Shown: one piece after another, positions 38,664-45,120 of the stretch
Numbering within the stretch: the stretch's first letter is position 1
Layout: each line of letters starts with the position of its first letter
DNA from: Paenibacillus allorhizosphaerae
GTDB taxonomy: Bacteria > Bacillota > Bacilli > Paenibacillales > NBRC-103111
DNA length: 60,055 nt
Assembly: GCF_910594985.1 (NCBI RefSeq)
Contig: NZ_CAJVCE010000031.1
Location: 1-60,055 of the forward strand
Direction of reading: 5' to 3'
The notes under the pieces: model-generated
What the model was told of the DNA's origin: nothing
What the model saw: only the letters and a program-made list of their open reading frames with translations
Database searches by the model: none
Program-made: the position numbers and the translations under genes

Positions 38664-39026
38664 TTACTTCACTTCTACGGAAGCGCCTGCTTCTTCCAAT
38701 TTTGCTTTAACGGATTCAGCTTCTTCTTTGGAAACTTTCTCTTTAAGCGGCTTCGGTGCGCCGTCTACAAGATCTTTCGCTTCTTTCAAGCCGAGGCCTG
38801 TAATTTCGCGAACAACTTTGATAACGTTGATTTTGGAAGCGCCAGCGCTGTTCAAAATTACGTCGAATTCTGTTTGCTCAGCAACTTCTGCTGCTGCGCC
38901 GCCTGCTACTACAGCTACAGGTGCTGCTGCAGTTACGCCGAATTCTTCTTCGATTGCTTTAACCAGGTCGTTCAGTTCAAGTACAGTCATGCCTTTGATG
39001 GCTTCCAAGATTTGCTCTTTGCTCAT
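38664..39026 (-). CDS. rplL: 50S ribosomal protein L7/L12
   Basis: A 120-residue stalk protein. The N-terminal dimerisation helix (MSKEQILEAIKGM) leads into an Ala/Val-rich hinge (about 33-50) and a C-terminal factor-binding domain with KINVIKVVREITGLGLKEAK. ATG 39024-39026 follows GGAGG by seven bases; earlier in-frame codons precede that site. Expressed with rplJ and followed by a terminator. Confidence 0.97.
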   Translation of the reverse strand: MSKEQILEAIKGMTVLELNDLVKAIEEEFGVTAAAPVAVVAGGAAAEVAEQTEFDVILNSAGASKINVIKVVREITGLGLKEAKDLVDGAPKPLKEKVSKEEAESVKAKLEEAGASVEVK

Positions 39027-39086
39027 GGTTAAACCTCCATTTATGTTCGATATGATTTTTTTTAGAATACTGAAAGCTTGCAATAA

Positions 39087-39599
39087 TTAAGCTTCTTGCG
39101 CTCCGCCTTCTTGCTTCTCGGCCACAGCCTTAACCGCAAGGGCGAAATTGCGAACAGGTGCTTGAAGCACGCTGAGCAACATGGACAGAAGACCTTCTCT
39201 GGAAGGAAGTTCTGCGAGTGCTTTGATTTGGTTAAAATCAACCACTTTACCTTCAACGACGCCGGCTTTTACGCTCAGTTGATCGTTTTTCTTGGCAAAA
39301 TCGGTCAAAATTTTGGCCGGAGCCACAACGTCGTCTTTGCTGAATGCAATCGCGGTAGGACCGCTCAAGTATTCACCCAGATCGGACAATTCGGAATTTT
39401 CCGTAGCACGGCGAACCAATGAATTTTTCAATACTTGGAACTCAATGCCCGCTTCACGCAATTGTTTGCGAAGCTCGGTTACTTGAGCCACGTTCAAACC
39501 GCGGTAATCTGCAACGATTGCGCAGGAGCTTTCTTTCAGCTTGTCGCTTACTTCTGCCACTTGCGCCGCTTTTTGCTCGATAATTTTCGCGTTTGCCAT
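39087..39599 (-). CDS. rplJ: 50S ribosomal protein L10
   Basis: A 170-residue L10, the anchor of the L7/L12 stalk. N-terminal rRNA-binding part with ADYRGLNVAQVTELRKQLRE and C-terminal L12-binding helix. ATG 39597-39599 (MANAKIIEQK) follows AGAGGTG. It is preceded by an L10 leader with attenuator, consistent with autogenous control by L10-L12. Confidence 0.97.
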   Translation of the reverse strand: MANAKIIEQKAAQVAEVSDKLKESSCAIVADYRGLNVAQVTELRKQLREAGIEFQVLKNSLVRRATENSELSDLGEYLSGPTAIAFSKDDVVAPAKILTDFAKKNDQLSVKAGVVEGKVVDFNQIKALAELPSREGLLSMLLSVLQAPVRNFALAVKAVAEKQEGGAQEA

Positions 39600-39699
39600 A
39601 TTTGCACCTCTTTTCATGCAGCGATTTTACAACACTTACTTGCGAAGCTTACGCTCGTAAACTACCCGATCACATTCGTGCATCTGCCAGGCATCTCCC

Positions 39700-39739
39700 C
39701 AGAAAACGAGAAATGCCTTCGCAGACAAGGCGAAGGCAT
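39700..39739 (-). terminator. Attenuator hairpin in the rplJ leader
   Basis: ATGCCTTCGC (39713-39722 on plus) pairs with GCGAAGGCAT (39730-39739) around a 7-base loop. The minus-strand continuation TTCTCGTTTTC is T-rich. It lies between the L10-binding site and rplJ, the place of an attenuator. Confidence 0.75.
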
Positions 39740-39796
39740 GATCATTCACGAATTCTTTGTACTAACAGGCAAAGAATACCGAACTTATATCATAAC

Positions 39797-39848
39797 ACCT
39801 CGGTAGGAGATTAAGCTTCCAAAGGAAGCACCTACTGTCTACGGTAAG
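39797..39848 (-). promoter_or_regulatory. L10 leader (L10-L12 binding site)
   Basis: The minus strand carries CCGTAGACAGTAGGTGC, then a short hairpin, then TTAATCTCCTACCGAGG. This is the conserved kink-turn arrangement of the L10 leader, known to bind the L10(L12)4 complex. AGTAGG pairs with CCTAC. Confidence 0.85.
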
Positions 39849-39873
39849 CATATTCGTTTGTTAAACCTTTAAC

Positions 39874-39902
39874 AGGTTAGCACGGCTGACGAACAAAGTC
39901 AA
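39874..39902 (-). promoter_or_regulatory. rplJ-rplL promoter
   Basis: TTGACT (39897-39902) and TAACCT (39874-39879), 17 bp apart on the minus strand, placed so that the transcript begins just before the L10 leader. The -10 is weak. The -35 is only about 18 bases beyond the rplA stop. Confidence 0.6.
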
Positions 39903-39919
39903 CTGTTAAGCTATTCCTA

Positions 39920-40612
39920 TTATCGGAGGTTAGCCGCGTTGATGCGAGCGCCCGGTCCCATCGTGGAAGAAACCGCAACGTTCTTCAGGTAAACGCCTTT
40001 TGCTGCAGCAGGCTTCGCTCTGTTCAGCGCATCGATGAGCGCTTTAAAGTTCTCAGCAAGCTTCTCAGCGTCGAAGGACACTTTACCGATCGGCGCGTGG
40101 ATTTGTCCGGCTTTATCCAGACGGTATTCGATTTTACCTGCCTTGATTTCCTGAACGGCTTTCGCTACGTCGAACGTAACGGTGCCCGCTTTCGGGTTCG
40201 GCATCAAACCTTTACCACCTAAGATACGGCCAAGTTTACCGACTTCACTCATCATGTCCGGCGTAGCTACGCAGACATCGAAGTCGAACCAACCTTGTTG
40301 GATTTTGTTTATCATGTCTTGATCGCCTACAAAGTCAGCGCCAGCCGCTTCCGCTTCTTTCGCTTTGTCCCCTTTGGCAAATACAAGAACGCGTTTTGTT
40401 TTACCAGTGCCGTGTGGCAGTACAACGACGCCGCGGACAGCCTGGTCTTGTTTTCTAGGGTCTACGCCCAAACGTACGGCAACTTCAACGGTTTCGTCGA
40501 ACTTTGCACGTGCCGTCTTCTTTACAAGCTCGATCGCTTCAAACGGCTCATAGAACGCTTCAGCATCGATCTGCTTGGCTACTTCGAGGTATTTCTTACC
40601 GTGTTTAGCCAT
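39920..40612 (-). CDS. rplA: 50S ribosomal protein L1
   Basis: A 230-residue two-domain L1 of the mobile stalk that moves E-site tRNA. AKHGKKYLEVAKQIDAEAFY at the start, PNPKAGTVTFDVAKAVQEIK in the middle and STMGPGARIN at the end are typical. L1 often represses its own operon; no L1 site was identified. The 238-base gap to rplK holds repeat array B. Confidence 0.97.
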   Translation of the reverse strand: MAKHGKKYLEVAKQIDAEAFYEPFEAIELVKKTARAKFDETVEVAVRLGVDPRKQDQAVRGVVVLPHGTGKTKRVLVFAKGDKAKEAEAAGADFVGDQDMINKIQQGWFDFDVCVATPDMMSEVGKLGRILGGKGLMPNPKAGTVTFDVAKAVQEIKAGKIEYRLDKAGQIHAPIGKVSFDAEKLAENFKALIDALNRAKPAAAKGVYLKNVAVSSTMGPGARINAANLR

Positions 40613-40656
40613 TGTCTAGTCCTCCTAAGTGGTATTAGCGGAATGTCCTCCCACTG

Positions 40657-40848
40657 ATCGTGCAACTTTGTTACTTCGTGTGAAACGAAGACAGTTGTCA
40701 CGTTTCATGCAACCGTTACATAAGCGAAGCCATGTCGGTTGTCATGTATGTGCAACCATTACACAGGCGAAGCCGTGTTGGTTGTCACGTATGTGCAATC
40801 GTTACAAATGCGAAGCATTGTCGATTGTCACTGCGGATTTCGCAATCG
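40657..40848. repeat. Tandem hairpin repeat array B (four units, 43-44 bp)
   Basis: Read on the minus strand, units start TGACAA(C/T) at 40830, 40787, 40744 and 40700 and end in TTGCA at 40794, 40751, 40708 and 40661. Each has an outer stem CAAC/GTTG, a conserved 3' TAAC (TAAT once) and an inner stem. The inner stem is ACAA-TGC/GCA-TTGT, ACAC-GGC/GCC-GTGT, ACAT-GGC/GCT-ATGT and CTTCGT/ACGAAG in turn: different sequences, pairing kept. It fills the rplK-rplA gap. Confidence 0.9.
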
Positions 40849-40850
40849 AA

Positions 40851-41276
40851 TTAGTCTTCGATCACTACGCCCATGCTGCGAGCCGTACCTTCAACCATAC
40901 GCATAGCCGCTTCCACGGACGCTGCGTTCAGGTCAGGCATTTTTTGCTCGGCGATTTCGCGTACTTTCGAACGCTTAACAGTCGCAACCTTCTTCTTGTT
41001 CGGTTCGCCGGATCCTTTTTCGATCCCTGCAGCTACGCGCAGCAATACGGCAGCCGGAGGCGTTTTCGTCTCAAAAGTGAAGGAGCGATCTTCAAATACC
41101 GTAATTACGACAGGGATGATCAAACCAGCTTGGTCGGCTGTACGAGCGTTAAACTCTTTACAGAATGCCATGATGTTAACCCCTGCTTGACCGAGTGCAG
41201 GACCGATCGGCGGCGCCGGATTCGCTTTACCTGCAGGAACTTGAAGCTTTACCATTTTGATGACCTTTTTTGCCAT
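40851..41276 (-). CDS. rplK: 50S ribosomal protein L11
   Basis: A 141-residue L11. The N-terminal thiostrepton-side domain (KLQVPAGKANPAPPIGPALG) and the C-terminal rRNA-binding domain (EIAEQKMPDLNAASVEAAMR) are present. It takes part in GTPase-centre and stringent-response function. It follows nusG after 42 bases. Confidence 0.97.
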   Translation of the reverse strand: MAKKVIKMVKLQVPAGKANPAPPIGPALGQAGVNIMAFCKEFNARTADQAGLIIPVVITVFEDRSFTFETKTPPAAVLLRVAAGIEKGSGEPNKKKVATVKRSKVREIAEQKMPDLNAASVEAAMRMVEGTARSMGVVIED

Positions 41277-41318
41277 TGTGTGACACCTCCTCGTTCTAGT
41301 ATGGCAGTCTGCACCGCT

Positions 41319-41858
41319 TTACAGCTTTTCCACTTGGTTGTAGTCCAGCTCGACCGGCGTTTCTCTGCCAAACATGTTGACATGTACCTTCAGTTTACTC
41401 TTGTCCACAAGTATTTCCTCTACCGTACCGACAAAGTTGGCGAAAGGCCCGACTTTTACGCGAACGGTATCCTTCAGCTCGAAATCGATTTTCGGTTTCG
41501 GCTCTTCAATGCCCATGTGTTTAAGGATCGAATCGACTTCCTCGGGAAGCAGCGCCGTCGGCTTCGAACCGGAACCGGTGGAACCTACGAACCCGGTAAC
41601 GCCAGGCGTGTTGCGCACGACATACCATGAATCGTCCGTCTGGATCATCTCCACAAGCACGTAACCCGGATATACTTTGCGCATAACCGTCTTCTTCTTG
41701 CCATCCTTATTCACAAGCTCTTCTTCCATGGGGACAAGCACCCGAAAGATCTTATCCTTCATGTCCATGGACTCAACACGTTTTTCCAAATTAGCCTTTA
41801 CCTTGTTCTCATACCCCGAATAGGTATGTACGACGTACCATCTTTTCTCCATTTCCAT
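41319..41858 (-). CDS. nusG: Transcription elongation and termination factor NusG
   Basis: A 179-residue NusG with NGN domain (MEMEKRWYVVHTYSGYENKV; PGYVLVEM) and C-terminal KOW domain (VKVGPFANFVGTVEEI). It binds the polymerase clamp and links to the ribosome. ATG 41856-41858 is preferred, with GGGTGG upstream, among several in-frame ATGs; the first ATG overlaps the secE stop (ATGA). Confidence 0.95.
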   Translation of the reverse strand: MEMEKRWYVVHTYSGYENKVKANLEKRVESMDMKDKIFRVLVPMEEELVNKDGKKKTVMRKVYPGYVLVEMIQTDDSWYVVRNTPGVTGFVGSTGSGSKPTALLPEEVDSILKHMGIEEPKPKIDFELKDTVRVKVGPFANFVGTVEEILVDKSKLKVHVNMFGRETPVELDYNQVEKL

Positions 41859-41878
41859 AGCGCCACCCATTGTCATCA

Positions 41879-42091
41879 TCATTGGAATACAAGGCGAAGC
41901 AGCTCAGAAATACCCAAGTCAAGAACATAGAAGTACACCGTCACGAAGGCGACCGTAAACAAGACAACCAGCGTATAGCTGATCATTTCCTTACGCGTAG
42001 GCCATTTGACTTTCCTCAATTCAGACCAGCAGTCCGCAAAAAAAGAAAACGTGCTGCCAAATCCTTGCTTCATTTTAGCCAAAAAGGCCAT
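41879..42091 (-). CDS. secE: Preprotein translocase subunit SecE
   Basis: A 70-residue single-span SecE. The amphipathic helix WSELRKVKWPTRKEMISY precedes one transmembrane helix, as in Gram-positive short forms. It clamps SecY in the translocon. ATG 42089-42091 has GGAGG eight bases upstream. Confidence 0.95.
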   Translation of the reverse strand: MAFLAKMKQGFGSTFSFFADCWSELRKVKWPTRKEMISYTLVVLFTVAFVTVYFYVLDLGISELLRLVFQ

Positions 42092-42109
42092 GGCCTGCAC
42101 CTCCAAAAA

Positions 42110-42259
42110 CTAGCGAGTTTCGCGATGAGCGGTTTGTTCATTGCAAAACTTGCAATATTTCTTAAGCTCCATGCGGTCAGGATGGTTGCGCTTATTTTTG
42201 GTGGAAGTATAGTTTCTTTGCTTGCAGTTTGTGCACGCTAATGTGATAATCACCCGCAT
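42110..42259 (-). CDS. rpmG: 50S ribosomal protein L33 (zinc-ribbon form)
   Basis: A 49-residue L33, MRVIITLACTNCKQRNYTST ... KKYCKFCNEQTAHRETR. The two CxxC pairs show the zinc-binding type. AGGAGG lies eight bases before the ATG. It leads rpmG-secE-nusG. The short gene lies in the 355-base stretch between secE and sigH. Confidence 0.96.
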   Translation of the reverse strand: MRVIITLACTNCKQRNYTSTKNKRNHPDRMELKKYCKFCNEQTAHRETR

Positions 42260-42314
42260 GATGTACACCTCCTACGGTCCAGCCTCAAAATTTTCGCCTT
42301 TAAGCGATCAGCAT

Positions 42315-42339
42315 AAAAAAAGCCCCAAAGCTTAAGGCT
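42315..42339 (-). terminator. Hairpin with T tract just after the rpmG promoter
   Basis: On the minus strand AGCCTT-aagcttt-GGGGCT is followed by seven T (42315-42321). The hairpin starts about two bases after the predicted start site of the rpmG promoter. It may stop read-through from sigH, or act as a very early attenuator. Confidence 0.7.
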
Positions 42340-42347
42340 ACCAAAAT

Positions 42348-42376
42348 ACTTTAGCACACGCCCTTTTTTCTGTCAA
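42348..42376 (-). promoter_or_regulatory. rpmG-secE-nusG promoter (sigma-A)
   Basis: TTGACA (42371-42376) and TAAAGT (42348-42353) with a 17-bp spacer on the minus strand. Confidence 0.82.
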
Positions 42377-42468
42377 GGAAAAAGGATTAACACGAACTGC
42401 CTGTCCCGCATTTTCCCAGTATCGGCAAACTGCACGAGTCTTAAACCCGAAGTTGAACACGAAAACGG

Positions 42469-42497
42469 TTGACATGAGAGAACGTTTGTTCTACTAT
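42469..42497 (+). promoter_or_regulatory. Plus-strand promoter with a LexA-like box, antisense to sigH
   Basis: TTGACA (42469-42474) and TACTAT (42492-42497) with a 17-bp spacer. The spacer holds AGAAC-gttt-GTTCT (42479-42492), which matches the GAAC-N4-GTTC core of the Bacillus LexA operator. No convincing gene follows on the plus strand; the transcript would run into the 3' end of sigH in antisense. Confidence 0.55.
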
Positions 42498-42573
42498 AAA
42501 GGTATCCAATATTCGGCAAATGAAAGTGTTCAAAGCTCAGTCCCGGCACAAGCGATAGCACAGGTTCCTTGCA

Positions 42574-42607
42574 AAATAAAAAGGCCCCTGCTTCGTAGCA
42601 ACGGCAC
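42574..42607 (-). terminator. Terminator after sigH
   Basis: On the minus strand GCC ... TGCT-acga-AGCA ... GGGC forms an interrupted stem followed by CTTTTTATTTT. It lies just beyond the sigH stop codon. Confidence 0.65.
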
Positions 42608-42614
42608 TTGTAAA

Positions 42615-43259
42615 CTAGGCGTCCCTTACTTCCAAATATCTCTCGAGTTTGCGCTTCACTCGCTGCAGCGCATTGTCAATCGACTTCACGTGCCGATCCA
42701 AATCAACGGCAATTTCCTGATAAGACCGGCCATCCAAATACAGCATCAATACTCTGCGTTCAAGATCGCTTAATATTTCTCCCATCTTATCTTCCAGACC
42801 GCTAAACTCTTCCTGGTTGATTATCAATTCCTCCGGATCGGAAACTCGGGAGCCGCAAATGACATCGAGCAGCGTACGATCGGAATCTTCATCATAAATA
42901 GGCTTGTCCAGCGAAACGTAAGAATTCAGTGGAATATGTTTCTGGCGAGTAGCAGTTTTGATAGCCGTAATGATCTGGCGGGTAATACACAGCTCGGCAA
43001 ACGCCTTGAAGGATGATAGCTTGTCGCCGCGAAAGTCGCGAATCGATTTGTACAGGCCGATCATGCCTTCCTGCACAATGTCTTCTCTGTCTGCACCGAT
43101 CAAAAAATAAGAACGCGCTTTGGCGCGCACAAAGTTCTTATACTTGTTGATCAGATATTCGAGCGCATCGCTGTCGCCTTCGCGGACCGAATCCACAATA
43201 TCTTCGTCTGCCTTGAGGTCGTATTCGTACATTCTCAGTTCTTTGAGGTCGACACTCAC
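42615..43259 (-). CDS. sigH: RNA polymerase sigma-H factor
   Basis: A 214-residue sigma-70 family factor for early-sporulation and transition-state genes (SigH/Spo0H). Region 2 is visible in DADIVDSV-like EDIVDSVREGDSDALEYL and YFLIGADREDIVQEGMIGLY, and region 4 in LSDLERRVLMLYLDGRSYQE with VKSIDNALQRVKRKLERYL. The start is GTG 43257-43259, six to seven bases after GGAGGG. It has its own promoter and terminator. Confidence 0.94.
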   Translation of the reverse strand: MSVDLKELRMYEYDLKADEDIVDSVREGDSDALEYLINKYKNFVRAKARSYFLIGADREDIVQEGMIGLYKSIRDFRGDKLSSFKAFAELCITRQIITAIKTATRQKHIPLNSYVSLDKPIYDEDSDRTLLDVICGSRVSDPEELIINQEEFSGLEDKMGEILSDLERRVLMLYLDGRSYQEIAVDLDRHVKSIDNALQRVKRKLERYLEVRDA

Positions 43260-43296
43260 CAATATCCCTCCGGCCCTGCGCTTCAAAGATAGGATT

Positions 43297-43326
43297 AGTA
43301 TACATTATGTAATCTATCACCGTCAA
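43297..43326 (-). promoter_or_regulatory. sigH promoter (sigma-A)
   Basis: TTGACG (43321-43326) and TATACT (43297-43302), 18 bp apart on the minus strand, with an extended-type TG just before the -10. Spo0A/AbrB control known in B. subtilis cannot be judged here. Confidence 0.65.
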
Positions 43327-43375
43327 CAAGATTACGCTTGAAAAAGCTTCATATTACGAGACTTTCAGGCATATT

Positions 43376-43894
43376 TTAACGCCCTCGCCTCCACTTTTCG
43401 AACATCGCCTTGACGTCGTCGCTCAGCTTGCTGTCGAAAGTATTATGTCGACCTGAGCTGTTGTCCTCTTCGATTTTCTTCCGTATTTCCTGCCGGGCTT
43501 GCCTTACTTTGACCAGCAGCTCGCCGGCCGGAACCCGGAAAGCCCCTTTGCCGAAAATAACGTGCTGCTCGGTCATGTCGCTGGTCGCCACATAGATTTG
43601 TTTTCGACGGCCGATATGTGCGGTAACAAGCCGTTCTATCAATTCATCGGCCGTCTCTTTTTCTTTTGTAAAATAGACGGGAAGTTTATGGTGCACGTCT
43701 TTGCGTCCGAGCCCGGGCACATAATAAGCGTCAAAAACAAGAATGACCTTCATCCCGGAAAACGACTGATACTCCCCCATGATGCCGATCAACCGGTCGC
43801 GCGCTTCTTCGAGCCGGATCTCTTTTAGCTTCTGCAGCTCGGGCCAGGCGCCGATGATATTATATCCGTCCACAATTAATATTTCTTGAATCAT
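43376..43894 (-). CDS. rae1: NYN/PIN-like ribosome-dependent endoribonuclease Rae1 (YacP)
   Basis: A 172-residue NYN-domain protein. Acidic catalytic residues are in LIVDGYNIIGAWPEL, VFDAYYV and VATSDMTEQ. B. subtilis Rae1 enters the ribosomal A site and cleaves certain mRNAs in a translation-dependent way. The C-terminal part is basic and helical. It is 20 bases after rlmB, in the conserved cysE-cysS-mrnC-rlmB-rae1 order. Confidence 0.87.
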   Translation of the reverse strand: MIQEILIVDGYNIIGAWPELQKLKEIRLEEARDRLIGIMGEYQSFSGMKVILVFDAYYVPGLGRKDVHHKLPVYFTKEKETADELIERLVTAHIGRRKQIYVATSDMTEQHVIFGKGAFRVPAGELLVKVRQARQEIRKKIEEDNSSGRHNTFDSKLSDDVKAMFEKWRRGR

Positions 43895-43913
43895 TCAACG
43901 TGCCCCGCCATCG

Positions 43914-44654
43914 CTAGTGAGCGGCCATTCGCTGGCGCACAACTTCATACATCAATACGGAAGCGGCCACTGAGGCGTTCAAAGAGTTGATTTGACCGAA
44001 CATCGGCAGCTTGAGTAAAAAATCGCACTTCTCTTTAATTAACCGCCCTACCCCTTTACTCTCGTTCCCGATGATGATGGCGATCGGCAAATTGAGGTTT
44101 GTTGCATATACATGCTGCTTCGCGTCTACATCCGTTCCGGCGATCCACAGCCCCTGCTCTTTCAGCTGTTCAATCGTCTGCGCCAAGTTGGTCACCCGTG
44201 CAACAGGGACATATTCCACCGCGCCAGCCGATGTTTTCGATACGGTAGCGGTTAAACCGACGGAACGCCGTTTCGGAATGATGACCCCATGAACCCCCGT
44301 GCAATCGGCCGACCGCAAAATAGAGCCCAGGTTATGCGGATCTTCGATTTCATCCAATATCAGCAGGAACGGTTGTTCCCCCTTTTCTGCGGCTCTGGCC
44401 AATAAATCTTCCACCTCTACGTATTCATAAGCCGCCACCTGCGCAACGACGCCTTGATGCTGTACACCCGCCGCCATTTGATCCAGCTTTCGTTTGTCCG
44501 CAAATTGAACGATAACACCATTTTGCTTTGCTTCGGCAATAATCGGTTGCGTCAATTGTTTTTGCGCCTGCTCGGCGATCCATATTTTATTGATCGTCCG
44601 GCCGGAGCGGAGCGCTTCAAGCACTGAATGCTTGCCTCCGATAAATTCTTCCAT
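43914..44654 (-). CDS. rlmB: 23S rRNA (guanosine-2'-O-)-methyltransferase RlmB
   Basis: A 246-residue SPOUT (TrmH) methyltransferase. The N-terminal L30e-like substrate-binding domain (about 1-75) and the knotted catalytic domain with LDEIEDPHNLGSILRSADCT, IIIGNESKGVGRLIKE and INSLNASVAASVLMYE are present. It modifies G2251 (E. coli numbering) in the P loop by homology. The ATG follows AAAGGGGG. Confidence 0.93.
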   Translation of the reverse strand: MEEFIGGKHSVLEALRSGRTINKIWIAEQAQKQLTQPIIAEAKQNGVIVQFADKRKLDQMAAGVQHQGVVAQVAAYEYVEVEDLLARAAEKGEQPFLLILDEIEDPHNLGSILRSADCTGVHGVIIPKRRSVGLTATVSKTSAGAVEYVPVARVTNLAQTIEQLKEQGLWIAGTDVDAKQHVYATNLNLPIAIIIGNESKGVGRLIKEKCDFLLKLPMFGQINSLNASVAASVLMYEVVRQRMAAH

Positions 44655-44681
44655 TACGAGGTCCCCCTTTCTGCCATTTAT

Positions 44682-45119
44682 TCAGGAACGGCTCTGATCG
44701 AGCGAAAGCATCAACAAATGCTTCAGCCGTTCCCATTGCTGCGTATAATATAAATAACCGATCAAACATTCGAACGCCGTGCTGTGCCGGTACTCCAATA
44801 TATCGGCATTTTTGGCCGTAGTTCCCGATTTGGCGTTACGTCCCCGCTTCACGATGTCGATTTCTTCTTCCGTCAGCTCGGGCATCCAGCGTTCAAGCGC
44901 CCGTGCCTGAGCTTTGGCGGACACATACTGTGTCGCTTGGCGATGAAGATGGTTCGGACGATGGTTAGGCATTGATACGACATACTGCCGAACAAACACT
45001 TCATAGATCGCATCGCCCATATAGGCCAGCACCAAAGGGTTCAACAGCTTCGGCTCGCGTGCCGGCGGAAAGTCGAATAAATTGCTACCGCCAATAGATA
45101 ACAGATCATCCCGCTCCAT
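44682..45119 (-). CDS. mrnC: Mini-ribonuclease III
   Basis: A 145-residue RNase III catalytic domain without the dsRNA-binding domain, which in Bacilli matures 23S rRNA. Catalytic signature LAYMGDAIYEVFVRQYV and the second acidic motif in EYRHSTAFECLIGYLYY are present. It starts one base after the cysS stop, and its ribosome-binding site is weak (GGCGG), suggesting coupled translation. Confidence 0.93.
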   Translation of the reverse strand: MERDDLLSIGGSNLFDFPPAREPKLLNPLVLAYMGDAIYEVFVRQYVVSMPNHRPNHLHRQATQYVSAKAQARALERWMPELTEEEIDIVKRGRNAKSGTTAKNADILEYRHSTAFECLIGYLYYTQQWERLKHLLMLSLDQSRS

Positions 45120-45120
45120 G

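Noticed and set aside
38408..38710. Plus-strand reading frame with a 15-residue repeat over array A
   Set aside because: The repeat follows from the 45-bp period being a multiple of three; there is no ribosome-binding site, and it runs into the rplL terminator and coding region.
38373..40848. Arrays A and B as CRISPR
   Set aside because: The units are similar along their whole length with no unique spacers, the conserved parts are flanks of a hairpin, and no cas gene is present.
42453..42773. Plus-strand reading frame spanning the LexA-like promoter
   Set aside because: It starts upstream of the promoter, has no ribosome-binding site and lies mostly antisense to sigH.
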